A DNA stretch of 64,000 bases from NCBI RefSeq assembly GCF_004920405.1, contig NZ_RFLV01000003.1, forward strand, positions 124,001-188,000, in the 5' to 3' direction. The stretch's first letter is position 1, and each line of letters opens with the position of its first letter. The position numbers and the translations under genes are program-made. Shown here in pieces: positions 36,617-46,244 of the stretch. The DNA is from Pseudomonas leptonychotis (GTDB taxonomy: Bacteria; Pseudomonadota; Gammaproteobacteria; Pseudomonadales; Pseudomonadaceae). A model generated the notes under the pieces. The model saw only the letters and a list, made by a program, of their open reading frames with translations, was not told the origin of the DNA and did no database searches.

Positions 36617-38695
36617 TCACGCTGTTTGCTGTTGCTGAAGCTTCTCGCGTTTACGCTTCTTGATGTACTCTAATCCCTCGGCATAGCGCACCTCAATTGG
36701 GTCATTTGAGGTCAGGGAGGGCTCTCGCCCTTTTTCTTGGCGGAATGCCACAATGCGCGGCCAGAGGATCACCGCCTCCTCATCGGTCATGTTGATCCGG
36801 CCTGCCGCAACCACACCCTGAATTGTCTTCAGCATTGCAGGGGTCACGGATTTCGACAGAATCTCGTACGCACCGTGGAACGGGTTGACCTGATCAATCA
36901 AGTCAATGGTCAAGTGCTCGATGTTTATGAACTTATCGCCCATCTTCACAAATTGCCGACTGCCTTCCGGAGCATTAGGCGGCTGAGGGGGAGCTGTGGG
37001 CTGCGTGATGTAGTGTCCACCAGACTCTTCTAGCGGATAGCAAGTGCCACCAGCAGTGTTACCGCCCTCAATGATTACCGCACCCGGAGGGAGGTCTGCC
37101 TCATCAAACAGCCCACCAGAGGTGCTGATCAATACTTTGGTCAGGACACCTTCACGTACCTGTTCGACTTCCTCAGGAGTCAAGTCGGGGTATTTCGTCT
37201 CGATGATCTTAGGCAACTCGCTCTCATTGATGACCTCAGGCTGAACACCACCACCGACCAATGACTTTCCCACTTCGGGCTTCTGGATCAGTGTGGCAAT
37301 GATGTCGTCACTGTCGCCATTCAAAATCTTGATGACCTTTTCGGAGACAGGGGCCGTTACGTCATTGATGATAATTGTGCCTGGCTCAACCCTCTCGCCT
37401 TCTTTCATCTGCGAGCGAGGTTTAAACGTCACGGTCGGGGCCAACACCTGCTCCATCAGCAGCGACAAAGTGATCGCCTTGAGCATGTTGTTTACCGACA
37501 CTTTCACGTCCTCATCCTCAGCATCCGGCTGAGCAATCAGGTTAGTGAACTGAGCGTGGGCTTTACCCTCAGAGTCGCGGGTGGCACGCCCGATGATCTG
37601 CACGACTTCCGTCATCGAGCTTCGATAGCCGATGGTCAGGACATGCTCGCACCAGGGCCAGTCGAAACCTTCCTTCGCCATGCCAAGGGCAATCACAGCA
37701 TCTAGATCATCCGCCTTCGTGATGTTGCGCAGGTATTCGACAACTAATGAGCGTGTCGGGCCGTCATCGACCAGGTTAGCCACTTTCATCAGCGAACCGT
37801 CGAGGCGCTTAACGGTGAAAATACCGGTGCTCGGATCTTGCTGAAGCACTGTCCCCATCACGTCGAGTATGTGATCGACCGCTTCATGCTTGCCCACTGC
37901 GGCCTCACCGCTGTTGACGTTCGGAATATGGATGATGGTCTTTTGGCGACTATCCAGCACATCCTTCAGCGCATCAATATAGCGCCCTTGGTAGAAATGG
38001 TAGCCAATGCCCAGCGATTTCAGGTGGCGGTAACCGTTGAGCTGTTCGTAATAGGTGTACGTCACCTTGTCGAACTGTGCCTCATCGTCCGGTAGCAAAA
38101 TCGGCACCGTGTCGCCACGGAAGTAGGAACCAGTCATCGCCACGATATGCGCACTGGATTGCTTCATCAGTGAGTCAATCAGCGCCCCCAGGCGGTTATC
38201 TCCATCGACGGAGACGTGGTGGAATTCATCAATCGCCACCAGTGTGTTGTTAAAGTCAGCAGGTATCAGCTTCTCAAATGCGAAGCGCAGGGTCGCATGG
38301 GTGCATACCAATACCTGCTCATCAGGTGCCTGCATAAAGCGGCGGAACGACTCAACTTTCGAGCCTTCACCACCCGGCAAACACAGATTGTTCGACGGCA
38401 GCACCGACCAATCAGCAAAGAAACCGTACTCGGTCAGCGCGGTGTCTCGAAAGGAGGCACCGATGGACATCTCAGGCACCGCGACGATGACCTTGCGCAG
38501 CCCTTGGTTCACCAGCTTGTCAAGTCCCAGAAACATCAGAGCTCGGGACTTGCCGCTAGCTGGAGGGGCCTTTAACAGCAGGTACTGACTGGTGCGTGAA
38601 GCAAAGGCCCGTGCCTGCATTTCGCGCATCCCCATCTCGTTAAGGTTTGCGCTCTTGCCCGTTTGGGCGTACTCCACTTTCAGCAAATCAACCAT
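36617..38695 (-). CDS. DEAH-type superfamily 2 helicase
   Basis: The ATG at 38695 follows GGAAAGGA and gives 692 residues. Walker A is APPASGKS (43-50, K49), motif II is IDEFHH (D156-E157), motif III region MTGSYFRGD, and motif VI VVQIIGRATRD. This resembles the translocase part of type I/III restriction enzymes, but no nuclease motif is seen in it. A long C-terminal extension (about residue 400 on) is unrecognised. Its end overlaps the GIY-YIG gene region and its start lies 22 bp after the methyltransferase stop. Confidence 0.88.
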   Translation of the reverse strand: MVDLLKVEYAQTGKSANLNEMGMREMQARAFASRTSQYLLLKAPPASGKSRALMFLGLDKLVNQGLRKVIVAVPEMSIGASFRDTALTEYGFFADWSVLPSNNLCLPGGEGSKVESFRRFMQAPDEQVLVCTHATLRFAFEKLIPADFNNTLVAIDEFHHVSVDGDNRLGALIDSLMKQSSAHIVAMTGSYFRGDTVPILLPDDEAQFDKVTYTYYEQLNGYRHLKSLGIGYHFYQGRYIDALKDVLDSRQKTIIHIPNVNSGEAAVGKHEAVDHILDVMGTVLQQDPSTGIFTVKRLDGSLMKVANLVDDGPTRSLVVEYLRNITKADDLDAVIALGMAKEGFDWPWCEHVLTIGYRSSMTEVVQIIGRATRDSEGKAHAQFTNLIAQPDAEDEDVKVSVNNMLKAITLSLLMEQVLAPTVTFKPRSQMKEGERVEPGTIIINDVTAPVSEKVIKILNGDSDDIIATLIQKPEVGKSLVGGGVQPEVINESELPKIIETKYPDLTPEEVEQVREGVLTKVLISTSGGLFDEADLPPGAVIIEGGNTAGGTCYPLEESGGHYITQPTAPPQPPNAPEGSRQFVKMGDKFINIEHLTIDLIDQVNPFHGAYEILSKSVTPAMLKTIQGVVAAGRINMTDEEAVILWPRIVAFRQEKGREPSLTSNDPIEVRYAEGLEYIKKRKREKLQQQQTA

Positions 38696-38717
38696 GCTCT
38701 TGGGTCCTTTCCAGTTA

Positions 38718-41474
38718 CTAGGCGGCAGTCTTGGATGCGCGGGGCTTACGGGTTTTCTTGGTCGCAGCTTGAGCAGCCAGCAGCTGACGCTCCTGCTCAA
38801 TCAGCATCTCATAACGGGCAAACAGGTGATCTAGACGTTCAGATGTGTCACGAAACGGTCGAGATCGATATAGCCGTTCAACTGCCGCATCCAGCGCCTT
38901 GTGGGCAAATGTGAGGCTATCTGGCATGCAGCTAAGGTCGTACAGGTCAGCCAGCGACTTTTCCGGATAGCGCTCTCTAACCATCAGAACCTCCTCAGCT
39001 AGAGCTTCGATCTGCGCTCGCTGAGCCTCTGAGGCCTCGGGCCATGGGAACGTGTTGTAGACCAATGAGGCTGAATAGCGGTAATCGCTTTTCATACGCC
39101 CAGCCACAACACGTATCCAGTCATTGTGCATGATTGAAGTAAGCACACCGAACTCGTAGAGAGTCGCATTAGGAATAATCTGTAAGTCGTTGTTAGCGAT
39201 AACAGAGCTATCTACATAGCCAATGGGAACGTACATTCGGTTCTCTGAGGACGTTCTTGGGATGGCCAGATAGCTACCTTCTCGAGGCTGGCGAATTTCC
39301 GTGAACAAATGAGGGGTATTGGCCTTTTTCTTCGTCTGATCCTTCGGACTGAGCAGTCGAGTAGCTTTCACACGCTCAACACGCTTCATTACACCGGGCA
39401 TACAGTTCAATTCATCTGCAGAGCAATTAGCCAGCCACAAACAATATCGAGTAATGCCAGAAAGAAGATCGTCTGCGCCACGATAGGGCTTGATCCATTT
39501 AGCAGAAGCCGGTTCAGAGGCAATAAGCTGCTCGCGCTCAGCAGCATCTAAGATAAGGTGCCCACCATCTGCGGCAATACTTCCGTTGGCAAAAGGAGTG
39601 ACTTGGGCGATTGGTTTTCGCCGCCCATAAGCGACAGTGTTGCTTCCTTCCAGTAGATATGGGCTGACATTAGAAATAATTTGAGCGTGCCATTCATTCC
39701 CAATGCTTTTAAAAAGCACTCGACTAGATGGATTGGCAGACAACCCAACAATTACGACATGGACGGCTGCGTTCTTCTTGGCACTATTTTTCCACTTGAA
39801 TGGTTGGTATGCGAAGCTGATGTGCAGGCCGAGATTAAGGATACTTGGCCAGAGCATTGCTACCTGCTCGCCTTGGCAGATTGAGTTAGTGGATACCAAG
39901 GCCAATTCAGACCGGGTGCCATCGATGTACTGTGCCCCCTTCCAAAACCAGCAAGCCACTAGGTCAAGATCCTTGTAGCTGTCAAACCCCTGAAAGACCA
40001 GGGCCATATCGTCGCCCTGTTCTTGCGACCGATCCTTACCAGATGCAACGAATGGTGGATTCCCGATCATGTACATCTCATCATCGGTCGTAATCGGGCA
40101 AACATCATTCCAATCTAAGCGCAGGCTGTTTCCATGAACAATATTGCCGCTCGCCTTCAACGGCAGCAACGGCTCCGCGTAACCAAAGGCCACCTTGAAC
40201 TCAGTGTTCATCTGATGCTCAACCAGCCATAGCGACAGTAAAGCAATCTCATGAGCAAAGTCGTCGATCTCGATGCCGTAGAATTGCGACAGCTTGATAC
40301 CTGTCATGAACATCACACGCTGCTTGCTGACTTCGTTCAGCGCACGGAACACCTCCATCTCGAAGCGGCGCAGCTCTTTGTAGGCGATGATCAGGAAGTT
40401 ACCTGAGCCACAGGCCGGGTCGAACACCTTGATGCAGGCAACCCGCTCCAATAGGTCTTTCAGCTTCTTCTCGCTACCCCGCGAACGCTCCAGCTCAGCG
40501 TATAACTTGTCTATAAATAGCGGCTTGATCACCTTCATGATGTTACTCACGGAGGTGTAGTGTTGCCCCATGGTGCTGCGCTGCTCCTCGTCGATAACGG
40601 CTTGGAACATCGAACCAAAGATATCCGGATTGATCTGTGACCAATCCAGCGTTCCGCACTCCAGCAGCAGGCGGCGCGCCCTAGCCCCGAACTCGGGGAT
40701 TACTATCTGCTGCGCGAACAGGCCGCCATTCACATACGGAAAAGCTATCAGATGTGCCGGCATGGAGAGACGCAGGCTGCCATCCTCCGGCTCACTGAGC
40801 ACTGCAAACAGCTTGCCTAGGAACTCAGCTACGTCTCCACCATCCTCACGGGTGGTAGATTTGATCGCACCACTGAATTGATGTCTGGCGAAAATTTCGG
40901 TGTCTTCAGCAAAGAAACAAAAAAGTAGACGCGTGAGGAACACGTTGAGGCCATGCACTTCGTCAGCAGTCGTGATCTGATTGCGCTCACGAATTAAGTC
41001 GAACAGTCGCCCCATCTTCTCTGCCGCTTTTACGTCCGCCACACTTTCGCTGTGGGTGTAACTCTTCTCAAGGCCAGCCAGCGGCAAGAAAAAGCTGTAC
41101 AGCTGATGCAGTTCGGTGAGTGGCGTTTCCATGCGCTCATCCGCCTTGAGGTCATAGGCCACCAGCTCTTTGTAGTCGGTGACAATGACGAAGCGGATCT
41201 TCTGTGTCTTGATGATATCGCTGGCCTTGAGACGATCAGCGGCTTCATGGACGCTCTCACCAGCCTGAGCAGGATGGAAATAGAGTTGGCCTTTTAGCCC
41301 AACATCACCGCCGATCTTGGCCACATTACGGACACCGCCGTTCCTGATCTGGGTAATCGTGCTCTTAGCGAAGCCGTAGGCATCCAGAAAACCATAAATG
41401 AACTCAGCCTGTACGTCTGCTTGCTGGGTCAGTGATTCCAGCGTGTCATAAAGCTGAGTTTGATTGATTGACAT
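38718..41474 (-). CDS. Class I DNA methyltransferase (N6-adenine type)
   Basis: This 918-residue protein has SAM-binding motif I FDPACGSGNFL (D352 onward) and catalytic motif IV GNPPF (N472-F475), the gamma-type order of type I/IIG N6-adenine methylases. The N-terminal 300 residues resemble the MmeI/YeeA group but I see no PD-(D/E)XK site with confidence. The C-terminal part probably reads the target sequence. It most likely marks self DNA for the helicase and GIY-YIG nuclease downstream. Confidence 0.88.
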   Translation of the reverse strand: MSINQTQLYDTLESLTQQADVQAEFIYGFLDAYGFAKSTITQIRNGGVRNVAKIGGDVGLKGQLYFHPAQAGESVHEAADRLKASDIIKTQKIRFVIVTDYKELVAYDLKADERMETPLTELHQLYSFFLPLAGLEKSYTHSESVADVKAAEKMGRLFDLIRERNQITTADEVHGLNVFLTRLLFCFFAEDTEIFARHQFSGAIKSTTREDGGDVAEFLGKLFAVLSEPEDGSLRLSMPAHLIAFPYVNGGLFAQQIVIPEFGARARRLLLECGTLDWSQINPDIFGSMFQAVIDEEQRSTMGQHYTSVSNIMKVIKPLFIDKLYAELERSRGSEKKLKDLLERVACIKVFDPACGSGNFLIIAYKELRRFEMEVFRALNEVSKQRVMFMTGIKLSQFYGIEIDDFAHEIALLSLWLVEHQMNTEFKVAFGYAEPLLPLKASGNIVHGNSLRLDWNDVCPITTDDEMYMIGNPPFVASGKDRSQEQGDDMALVFQGFDSYKDLDLVACWFWKGAQYIDGTRSELALVSTNSICQGEQVAMLWPSILNLGLHISFAYQPFKWKNSAKKNAAVHVVIVGLSANPSSRVLFKSIGNEWHAQIISNVSPYLLEGSNTVAYGRRKPIAQVTPFANGSIAADGGHLILDAAEREQLIASEPASAKWIKPYRGADDLLSGITRYCLWLANCSADELNCMPGVMKRVERVKATRLLSPKDQTKKKANTPHLFTEIRQPREGSYLAIPRTSSENRMYVPIGYVDSSVIANNDLQIIPNATLYEFGVLTSIMHNDWIRVVAGRMKSDYRYSASLVYNTFPWPEASEAQRAQIEALAEEVLMVRERYPEKSLADLYDLSCMPDSLTFAHKALDAAVERLYRSRPFRDTSERLDHLFARYEMLIEQERQLLAAQAATKKTRKPRASKTAA

Positions 41475-41510
41475 GAAGTACTTCCCTTAATCAGCTGGCG
41501 ACTTGCTGCT

Positions 41511-44123
41511 CTACTTACGTTGAGCTTCGATTATCTGCTTGCGCGCTTCTACTGCGGCTCTCCATGTTTCAAGCCGCTCAATATCGCCCTTAAGCTCATC
41601 TGGGTGTGGTGTTGGGAGCTGCGCAGGTGCTGCAGCATCGTGCTCGAACTTGGAGCTCTTGGTCATTCCAGCATCGATCTCTGCGTAATCATCGTCCTCA
41701 ACGACCACATAACGCAGGTTTTGAGTGGAAACACCTTCATTGAACCGCTGTATCACACTCTGAAACAGCACTTCTTCGACGGCACGCTCCCACGCAAGCC
41801 TTAGGTGGTAATAAGCATCTCGCGTCAGTCGTTTGTAATCGTCTTCTTCTCCAGCTTTGTATGCTCTCTCCACGCTGACATGCAGCTGACGAAGAGCACC
41901 GATTCGAGCCTTCGTCTTGAGCTTGTCGAAGGGAATACGATCTGTCTGAACACCAAAGCCTGCTCCCGTGCGGCGGATGCACTGTGTACTCAACTCTGCA
42001 TCAGCCTCTTCAGCCTTCTGTTGAAGGATGCACAGGAAATAGATGTCATGAGTGAATACAATCACCTGCCGTTTTTTGGCCTCAGCAGCAAGGCGTGCGG
42101 CGACCTCCCAGCGCCTGCGGTGGTCAAGTGATGAAACAGGGTCGTCAAATACAACTCCACCCAACCCTTTCCCCAGTTGCATCTCTGCCAGGAACGCTGC
42201 AATGGCAATAGCTCTCTGTTCGCCTTCACTGAGGACAGCCGCTGGAGGGCTGCCGCCTGGCAATTGCAGGGCAAGCTTGAACTGTGTCTTGCCACCAGGC
42301 GATACCGGTTTCATCACTACTTGCAACTCATGAACGTTTAAGCTGCGAAGCTCGGCATTGAGTGCATCCGCGACCTCCTGCGTAGCCGTTGTCTTTGAAA
42401 GCTCAGTGGCCTTACGGGAGATACCTGCGGGAGAGATTGACTCGATACAAGCCTGGAGCTTTGATGAGTGCTCATGCTTGGCAATGGCATCCAAGACTGC
42501 AATTTTGAAGTCAATCAGTCGCGTTCTAGCGTCTAACTCGGCTTGCTCAACAACCATGGCAGCTTTAGCTTTTTCGTCCATCGCTGCTTCGAGCGCCTTA
42601 GCATCGCTCTCTAGCCTGGTCGTAAGCTCCAACAAAACCCTGCAAGGTTCGACCGGCATCGGTTGGATACGACTCCACTCATACTTGCTAACACAGGCAG
42701 CTAAAGCTTGTGCATGTCGATCCAGTAAGACGCACTGTATCTCGGAACAGTTGACGGCTGCCTCCGGGCTAGCATCGTTCAGCTCCTGCTTGAGCGCCGC
42801 ATCAATCTGGATATTTGGCTTGGCGACTTCGAAGGCACGAAGAGCATCCATTGCAGCCTTACGGGCATCTTTCCAAGCCCGTTCGGCTGCCTGCGCAATA
42901 AAAGCATCAAAGCTAGCAAGCCGATCAACCCCTTCTTGCCCCAATGGGTTCTGGCATAACGGACACGGGGAGTCATCTGGCAAGTGAGGGTACTGGTGCC
43001 CCGCATGTGACTGAGTAGCGAATGCTCTAGCGGCATCAAGGAGTGCCTTCCACTCATCCCCACCAGTACCTGGCAGTAATCCCGGAGTTTCCTTGAATAC
43101 CCCAGCCGCAAGCTCGGCAGCCCTCCGAGCAGTACTTGAAGTTTCGACAAGCCTCTTGAGCTCTAGAATTTTTGCATCGCTGACTGAGTCAACTGCAGCT
43201 GTAATTTGGACGGAGAGATCCGTTAGCCGTTGAGCTCTCAGCTGAAGTACCTGTGCCTTTTGCTTTGGGTCGGCTTCAGCCAGCACTTTGTTGAGGGTAA
43301 TAAGACGGTCTGCTTCAAGCACGCTAAGCGTCGCCAAGGCTTCGACCTCAGGGGCTTTAGTCGCACCTGGAATTGCTTTGAGCGCCCGCCCCACCGCTGT
43401 ACTGGTCTGAGCTAAGGTTGAAAAAATAGCAATATTGGGAGTGTTGAGCCGTTTCTCAGTAGTGGCTTTATCTTTGATAGCACTGCATACAGCAACTAAG
43501 CCACCCAGGATGTCGAGCCCATAAGGGACATAAGCGAAGTCCCCTTGGTTGTCGATGTAGGCCCGAGCACAGAGGCTGTCAAATATAGCGATTTCCGAGA
43601 GTTGCTCAGGGGACTCCTTTCCATTTACCCAGTGAAGCTCAATCGGCTGACCATCTACTGTGGCTTCAAAGACCGCTTGAGCTGGCCCAACTTTACCGGG
43701 CTCCTTTCGTGCATCAGGAAGAATTAGCTCACGCTGGTCACGTGCGCGACAAGCTTGCTTAAGTACTCGTGAGTAGCCAGATTTACCAGCCCCGTTTTCT
43801 CCATAAATGACCGTCAAACCATTAGGGCTGATCGGCAGGCGCATGCCTTCAGCCAAGGCATTGACGTTCACAAAATCTTTAATCGCTGTCAGCTGAACCA
43901 AACGATTCTTGAGCGGAGCCGCTACGAACTGCCCTGCAGCTAGCGGCTTTGACTGACGTCCGCTGGGGTCGACAATCCCATGTTCCGCCTTGGCTAGTGC
44001 ATAAAGGTCCTCAAGATCGGCGTCTGCCATCGTGCGATTAACATAAAGTCTTGAGACTGCATCCTGCTGCCAAGGCGCAAGACTCTTCTGAGACCATAAA
44101 AATATCTCTTGCAGGATCGACAC
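41511..44123 (-). CDS. AAA ATPase with zinc-hook motif (RloC-like?)
   Basis: This 870-residue protein starts at a GTG behind AAGGAGG. Walker A is GENGAGKS (108-115), Walker B FDDPVSSLDH (D660-D661), H-loop VIVFTHD. Mid-protein CPLC (C387, C390), flanked by helical text, looks like a Rad50/RloC zinc hook. AAA_13 proteins with a hook include the anticodon nuclease RloC, but I cannot find a sure nuclease triad in the last 150 residues. It sits between Wadjet and the methyltransferase on the same strand. Confidence 0.8.
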   Translation of the reverse strand: MSILQEIFLWSQKSLAPWQQDAVSRLYVNRTMADADLEDLYALAKAEHGIVDPSGRQSKPLAAGQFVAAPLKNRLVQLTAIKDFVNVNALAEGMRLPISPNGLTVIYGENGAGKSGYSRVLKQACRARDQRELILPDARKEPGKVGPAQAVFEATVDGQPIELHWVNGKESPEQLSEIAIFDSLCARAYIDNQGDFAYVPYGLDILGGLVAVCSAIKDKATTEKRLNTPNIAIFSTLAQTSTAVGRALKAIPGATKAPEVEALATLSVLEADRLITLNKVLAEADPKQKAQVLQLRAQRLTDLSVQITAAVDSVSDAKILELKRLVETSSTARRAAELAAGVFKETPGLLPGTGGDEWKALLDAARAFATQSHAGHQYPHLPDDSPCPLCQNPLGQEGVDRLASFDAFIAQAAERAWKDARKAAMDALRAFEVAKPNIQIDAALKQELNDASPEAAVNCSEIQCVLLDRHAQALAACVSKYEWSRIQPMPVEPCRVLLELTTRLESDAKALEAAMDEKAKAAMVVEQAELDARTRLIDFKIAVLDAIAKHEHSSKLQACIESISPAGISRKATELSKTTATQEVADALNAELRSLNVHELQVVMKPVSPGGKTQFKLALQLPGGSPPAAVLSEGEQRAIAIAAFLAEMQLGKGLGGVVFDDPVSSLDHRRRWEVAARLAAEAKKRQVIVFTHDIYFLCILQQKAEEADAELSTQCIRRTGAGFGVQTDRIPFDKLKTKARIGALRQLHVSVERAYKAGEEDDYKRLTRDAYYHLRLAWERAVEEVLFQSVIQRFNEGVSTQNLRYVVVEDDDYAEIDAGMTKSSKFEHDAAAPAQLPTPHPDELKGDIERLETWRAAVEARKQIIEAQRK

Positions 44124-44237
44124 GCGAACCTCCTTGTTATGTCGGTAGAGACAATTGAGCTGTACTTCGGCTCACTGGTGATTGTATTGCAATGATCTCA
44201 TAGCGCGGCCTGATGTCCCTCAAAGAGGTGTTTATAC

Positions 44238-44822
44238 CTAAACGTCGAGATCTCCCTCGCTGAGCAGATCGTTGAAGAAAGCGGTACCGGACTCAGAAAG
44301 AACGAGGTTTCCCTTGCCATTCCGGTAGGCGATTGCGCGAGCCTCCAGCTTCTTGATGTGCTCCATCAGCACACCGCTTTTCATCCCACACGCCATCAGC
44401 ACCTCGATCTTATCCTCCCCCTTACCAATCTCCTCGATATGAATGTTTGACAGCCCTGCTGAATCATTCAGTAGTACGTCCATTGTGAAGCCCAGCTCCA
44501 ATGTTCCCCGAAACAGAACCAGTAGCAGACCTTGGATGTTGCGTGCCAGGTCATCTTTGACATCAGTGCCATCACTGGTCCGGATGAAGGCGAAGCCATC
44601 ACGCATGACCAGCTCATACCCAATCAGATCGTAGAGATTGCGGTAGTGATCGAAATTATTCAGCACTTCCTCGAAGTACGGATTCGATTTCAAGACCCCA
44701 TCAACCGATGCGGTGCGGTTGATCATCTTCCCGTACATGAGCTGACCATAGAGCTCTACTGACAGCTTTCGATTCATCACTTTGGCCTGCACAACTGGCA
44801 TAGAAGCTTCGTGCTCAAGCAT
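44238..44822 (-). CDS. jetB: JetB-like (MukE/MksE-type) subunit of Wadjet
   Basis: This is a 194-residue helical protein with winged-helix features, including YDLIGYELVMRDGFAFIRTSD, a pattern seen in MksE/JetB proteins. Size fits the family. It overlaps the JetA stop by 8 bp. In Wadjet, JetB bridges the kleisin JetA and the SMC-like JetC. A 114-bp gap separates it from the AAA ATPase, the largest gap in the locus. Confidence 0.78.
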   Translation of the reverse strand: MLEHEASMPVVQAKVMNRKLSVELYGQLMYGKMINRTASVDGVLKSNPYFEEVLNNFDHYRNLYDLIGYELVMRDGFAFIRTSDGTDVKDDLARNIQGLLLVLFRGTLELGFTMDVLLNDSAGLSNIHIEEIGKGEDKIEVLMACGMKSGVLMEHIKKLEARAIAYRNGKGNLVLSESGTAFFNDLLSEGDLDV

Positions 44823-46236
44823 GTTCAGTCTCCACTTGCAGCTTGTAGTACCTAAGGCTCTCGCAGTCAGTTGCGAGGTTGCCGATTTGGTAGCGCGGGA
44901 TGAGGAAAATTCCTTCTCGCTTGCGCAGCCAGCCCACCGACATTAGGAGATCGGTCAACTCGTACCCTTTAAGGCGGTCTTTCAAGTGTTCATGCATAGC
45001 GACGTGGGCGTCATCGATAAGCCGTGGCTCCCATTCCTCGACCAGACTACCTATGGCCAATAAGCGAGCATCACGCCGACGTTTGAGCTCACCCGACTCA
45101 TTGGTCTGCCCGCTGAGCTGGTGGATCTTCCCGCTACTGATCTTGATGTTGGGCAGTGTTGTGCGTAGATGCTCTGCCAACGCCAAGCGCTGGTTAGCGT
45201 CTTGCCACTCAACTTTTGCTTCGAACACTCGCATTTTCAGCCCGGAATAGGTGTTCAGGCGGGCAAATACAGGATGTGTGCTGGGCAGAATATTGTCTTT
45301 CAAGCTTCCATCATGCAGCTCGCGCACGCCCCCGTAGAGACGATTCCAAGCCTGCTCAATCTTGTCATAGGCTCGACGGTGCGCCTCACTCTGCTGGACA
45401 TAGCGCATTAACGAGCCACTGATGATCGAAATGTCGTGCCGGTATGAGCGAATCGACTCGACGGAGTAATAAACCGAGCTGGCCAGCTTGTCGTGCCCAT
45501 AGTGGGCCAGCTGGTCGCCGATACAGGTCAGTGCAGTGAGGGCAGGCTTAGTCCCCTTTAGGTCAGTGTGTTCGCCCAGGAACTGCAAGGCTGGCAGGAT
45601 GTTGCGCAGGTAGATGCTGTTGATCTCGCCTAGGGCTTCCTGAGCCTTCGCCACCTCATCGATGACGTCATAACGCATCTGATCGACGATCTCACCGAGC
45701 CGCTGGAGCCGGCTCTGTAGCGCATCCACGCACTCCTTCATCTTGGCGGTTGCAGCGCGTATCTCCTTACGCAGCACACTCACCTGCTCCTGAAACCCAA
45801 TGTCTTCGCGATTCAGAGACGGCAGAGTGATAAAAACCTCGTAGAGCCGGTTGAACGATGCCCGGATCAACTCGTAATCGGCACTGTTCAAATGACGCAG
45901 ACGCGCCCCATCGAAGTGCCGGAACATCTCGATCACGAAGGGGGCGAAAACCATCACCCCACGAGCGCTGTCTACCTGAATGACCAGGCCGACACGCTCA
46001 AGGTTTTCAATGCAAAGAGCGCTTTCCAGTTTGCGCCGCTCGGCCGGCACCTCGCGCACAACTCGCGTGCTCGGTAGCGGTGCTACAGAATCCAACAGGG
46101 CGCGTAAACTCTGCTGGTACATGACAATGCGGACTTCCTCACCCTCACCGACTTTGTCCATGTGATCAATCAGATCAAGGAAAACCCCCTTGTTCTGGAT
46201 CATGCTGATCAGTGCAATATCCGTTTTGACGACCAT
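44815..46236 (-). CDS. jetA: JetA-like kleisin (MukF/MksF-type) of Wadjet
   Basis: This 473-residue protein has an N-terminal winged-helix-like region, a long helical middle (KEIRAATAKMKECVDALQSR) and a C-terminal winged helix (LTDLLMSVGWLRKREGIFLIP), the plan of MukF/JetA kleisins. It starts 8 bp after the JetC stop and overlaps JetB. The assignment relies on size, architecture and its JetC and JetB neighbours. Confidence 0.78.
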   Translation of the reverse strand: MVVKTDIALISMIQNKGVFLDLIDHMDKVGEGEEVRIVMYQQSLRALLDSVAPLPSTRVVREVPAERRKLESALCIENLERVGLVIQVDSARGVMVFAPFVIEMFRHFDGARLRHLNSADYELIRASFNRLYEVFITLPSLNREDIGFQEQVSVLRKEIRAATAKMKECVDALQSRLQRLGEIVDQMRYDVIDEVAKAQEALGEINSIYLRNILPALQFLGEHTDLKGTKPALTALTCIGDQLAHYGHDKLASSVYYSVESIRSYRHDISIISGSLMRYVQQSEAHRRAYDKIEQAWNRLYGGVRELHDGSLKDNILPSTHPVFARLNTYSGLKMRVFEAKVEWQDANQRLALAEHLRTTLPNIKISSGKIHQLSGQTNESGELKRRRDARLLAIGSLVEEWEPRLIDDAHVAMHEHLKDRLKGYELTDLLMSVGWLRKREGIFLIPRYQIGNLATDCESLRYYKLQVETEHA

Positions 46237-46244
46237 CAGATCCT

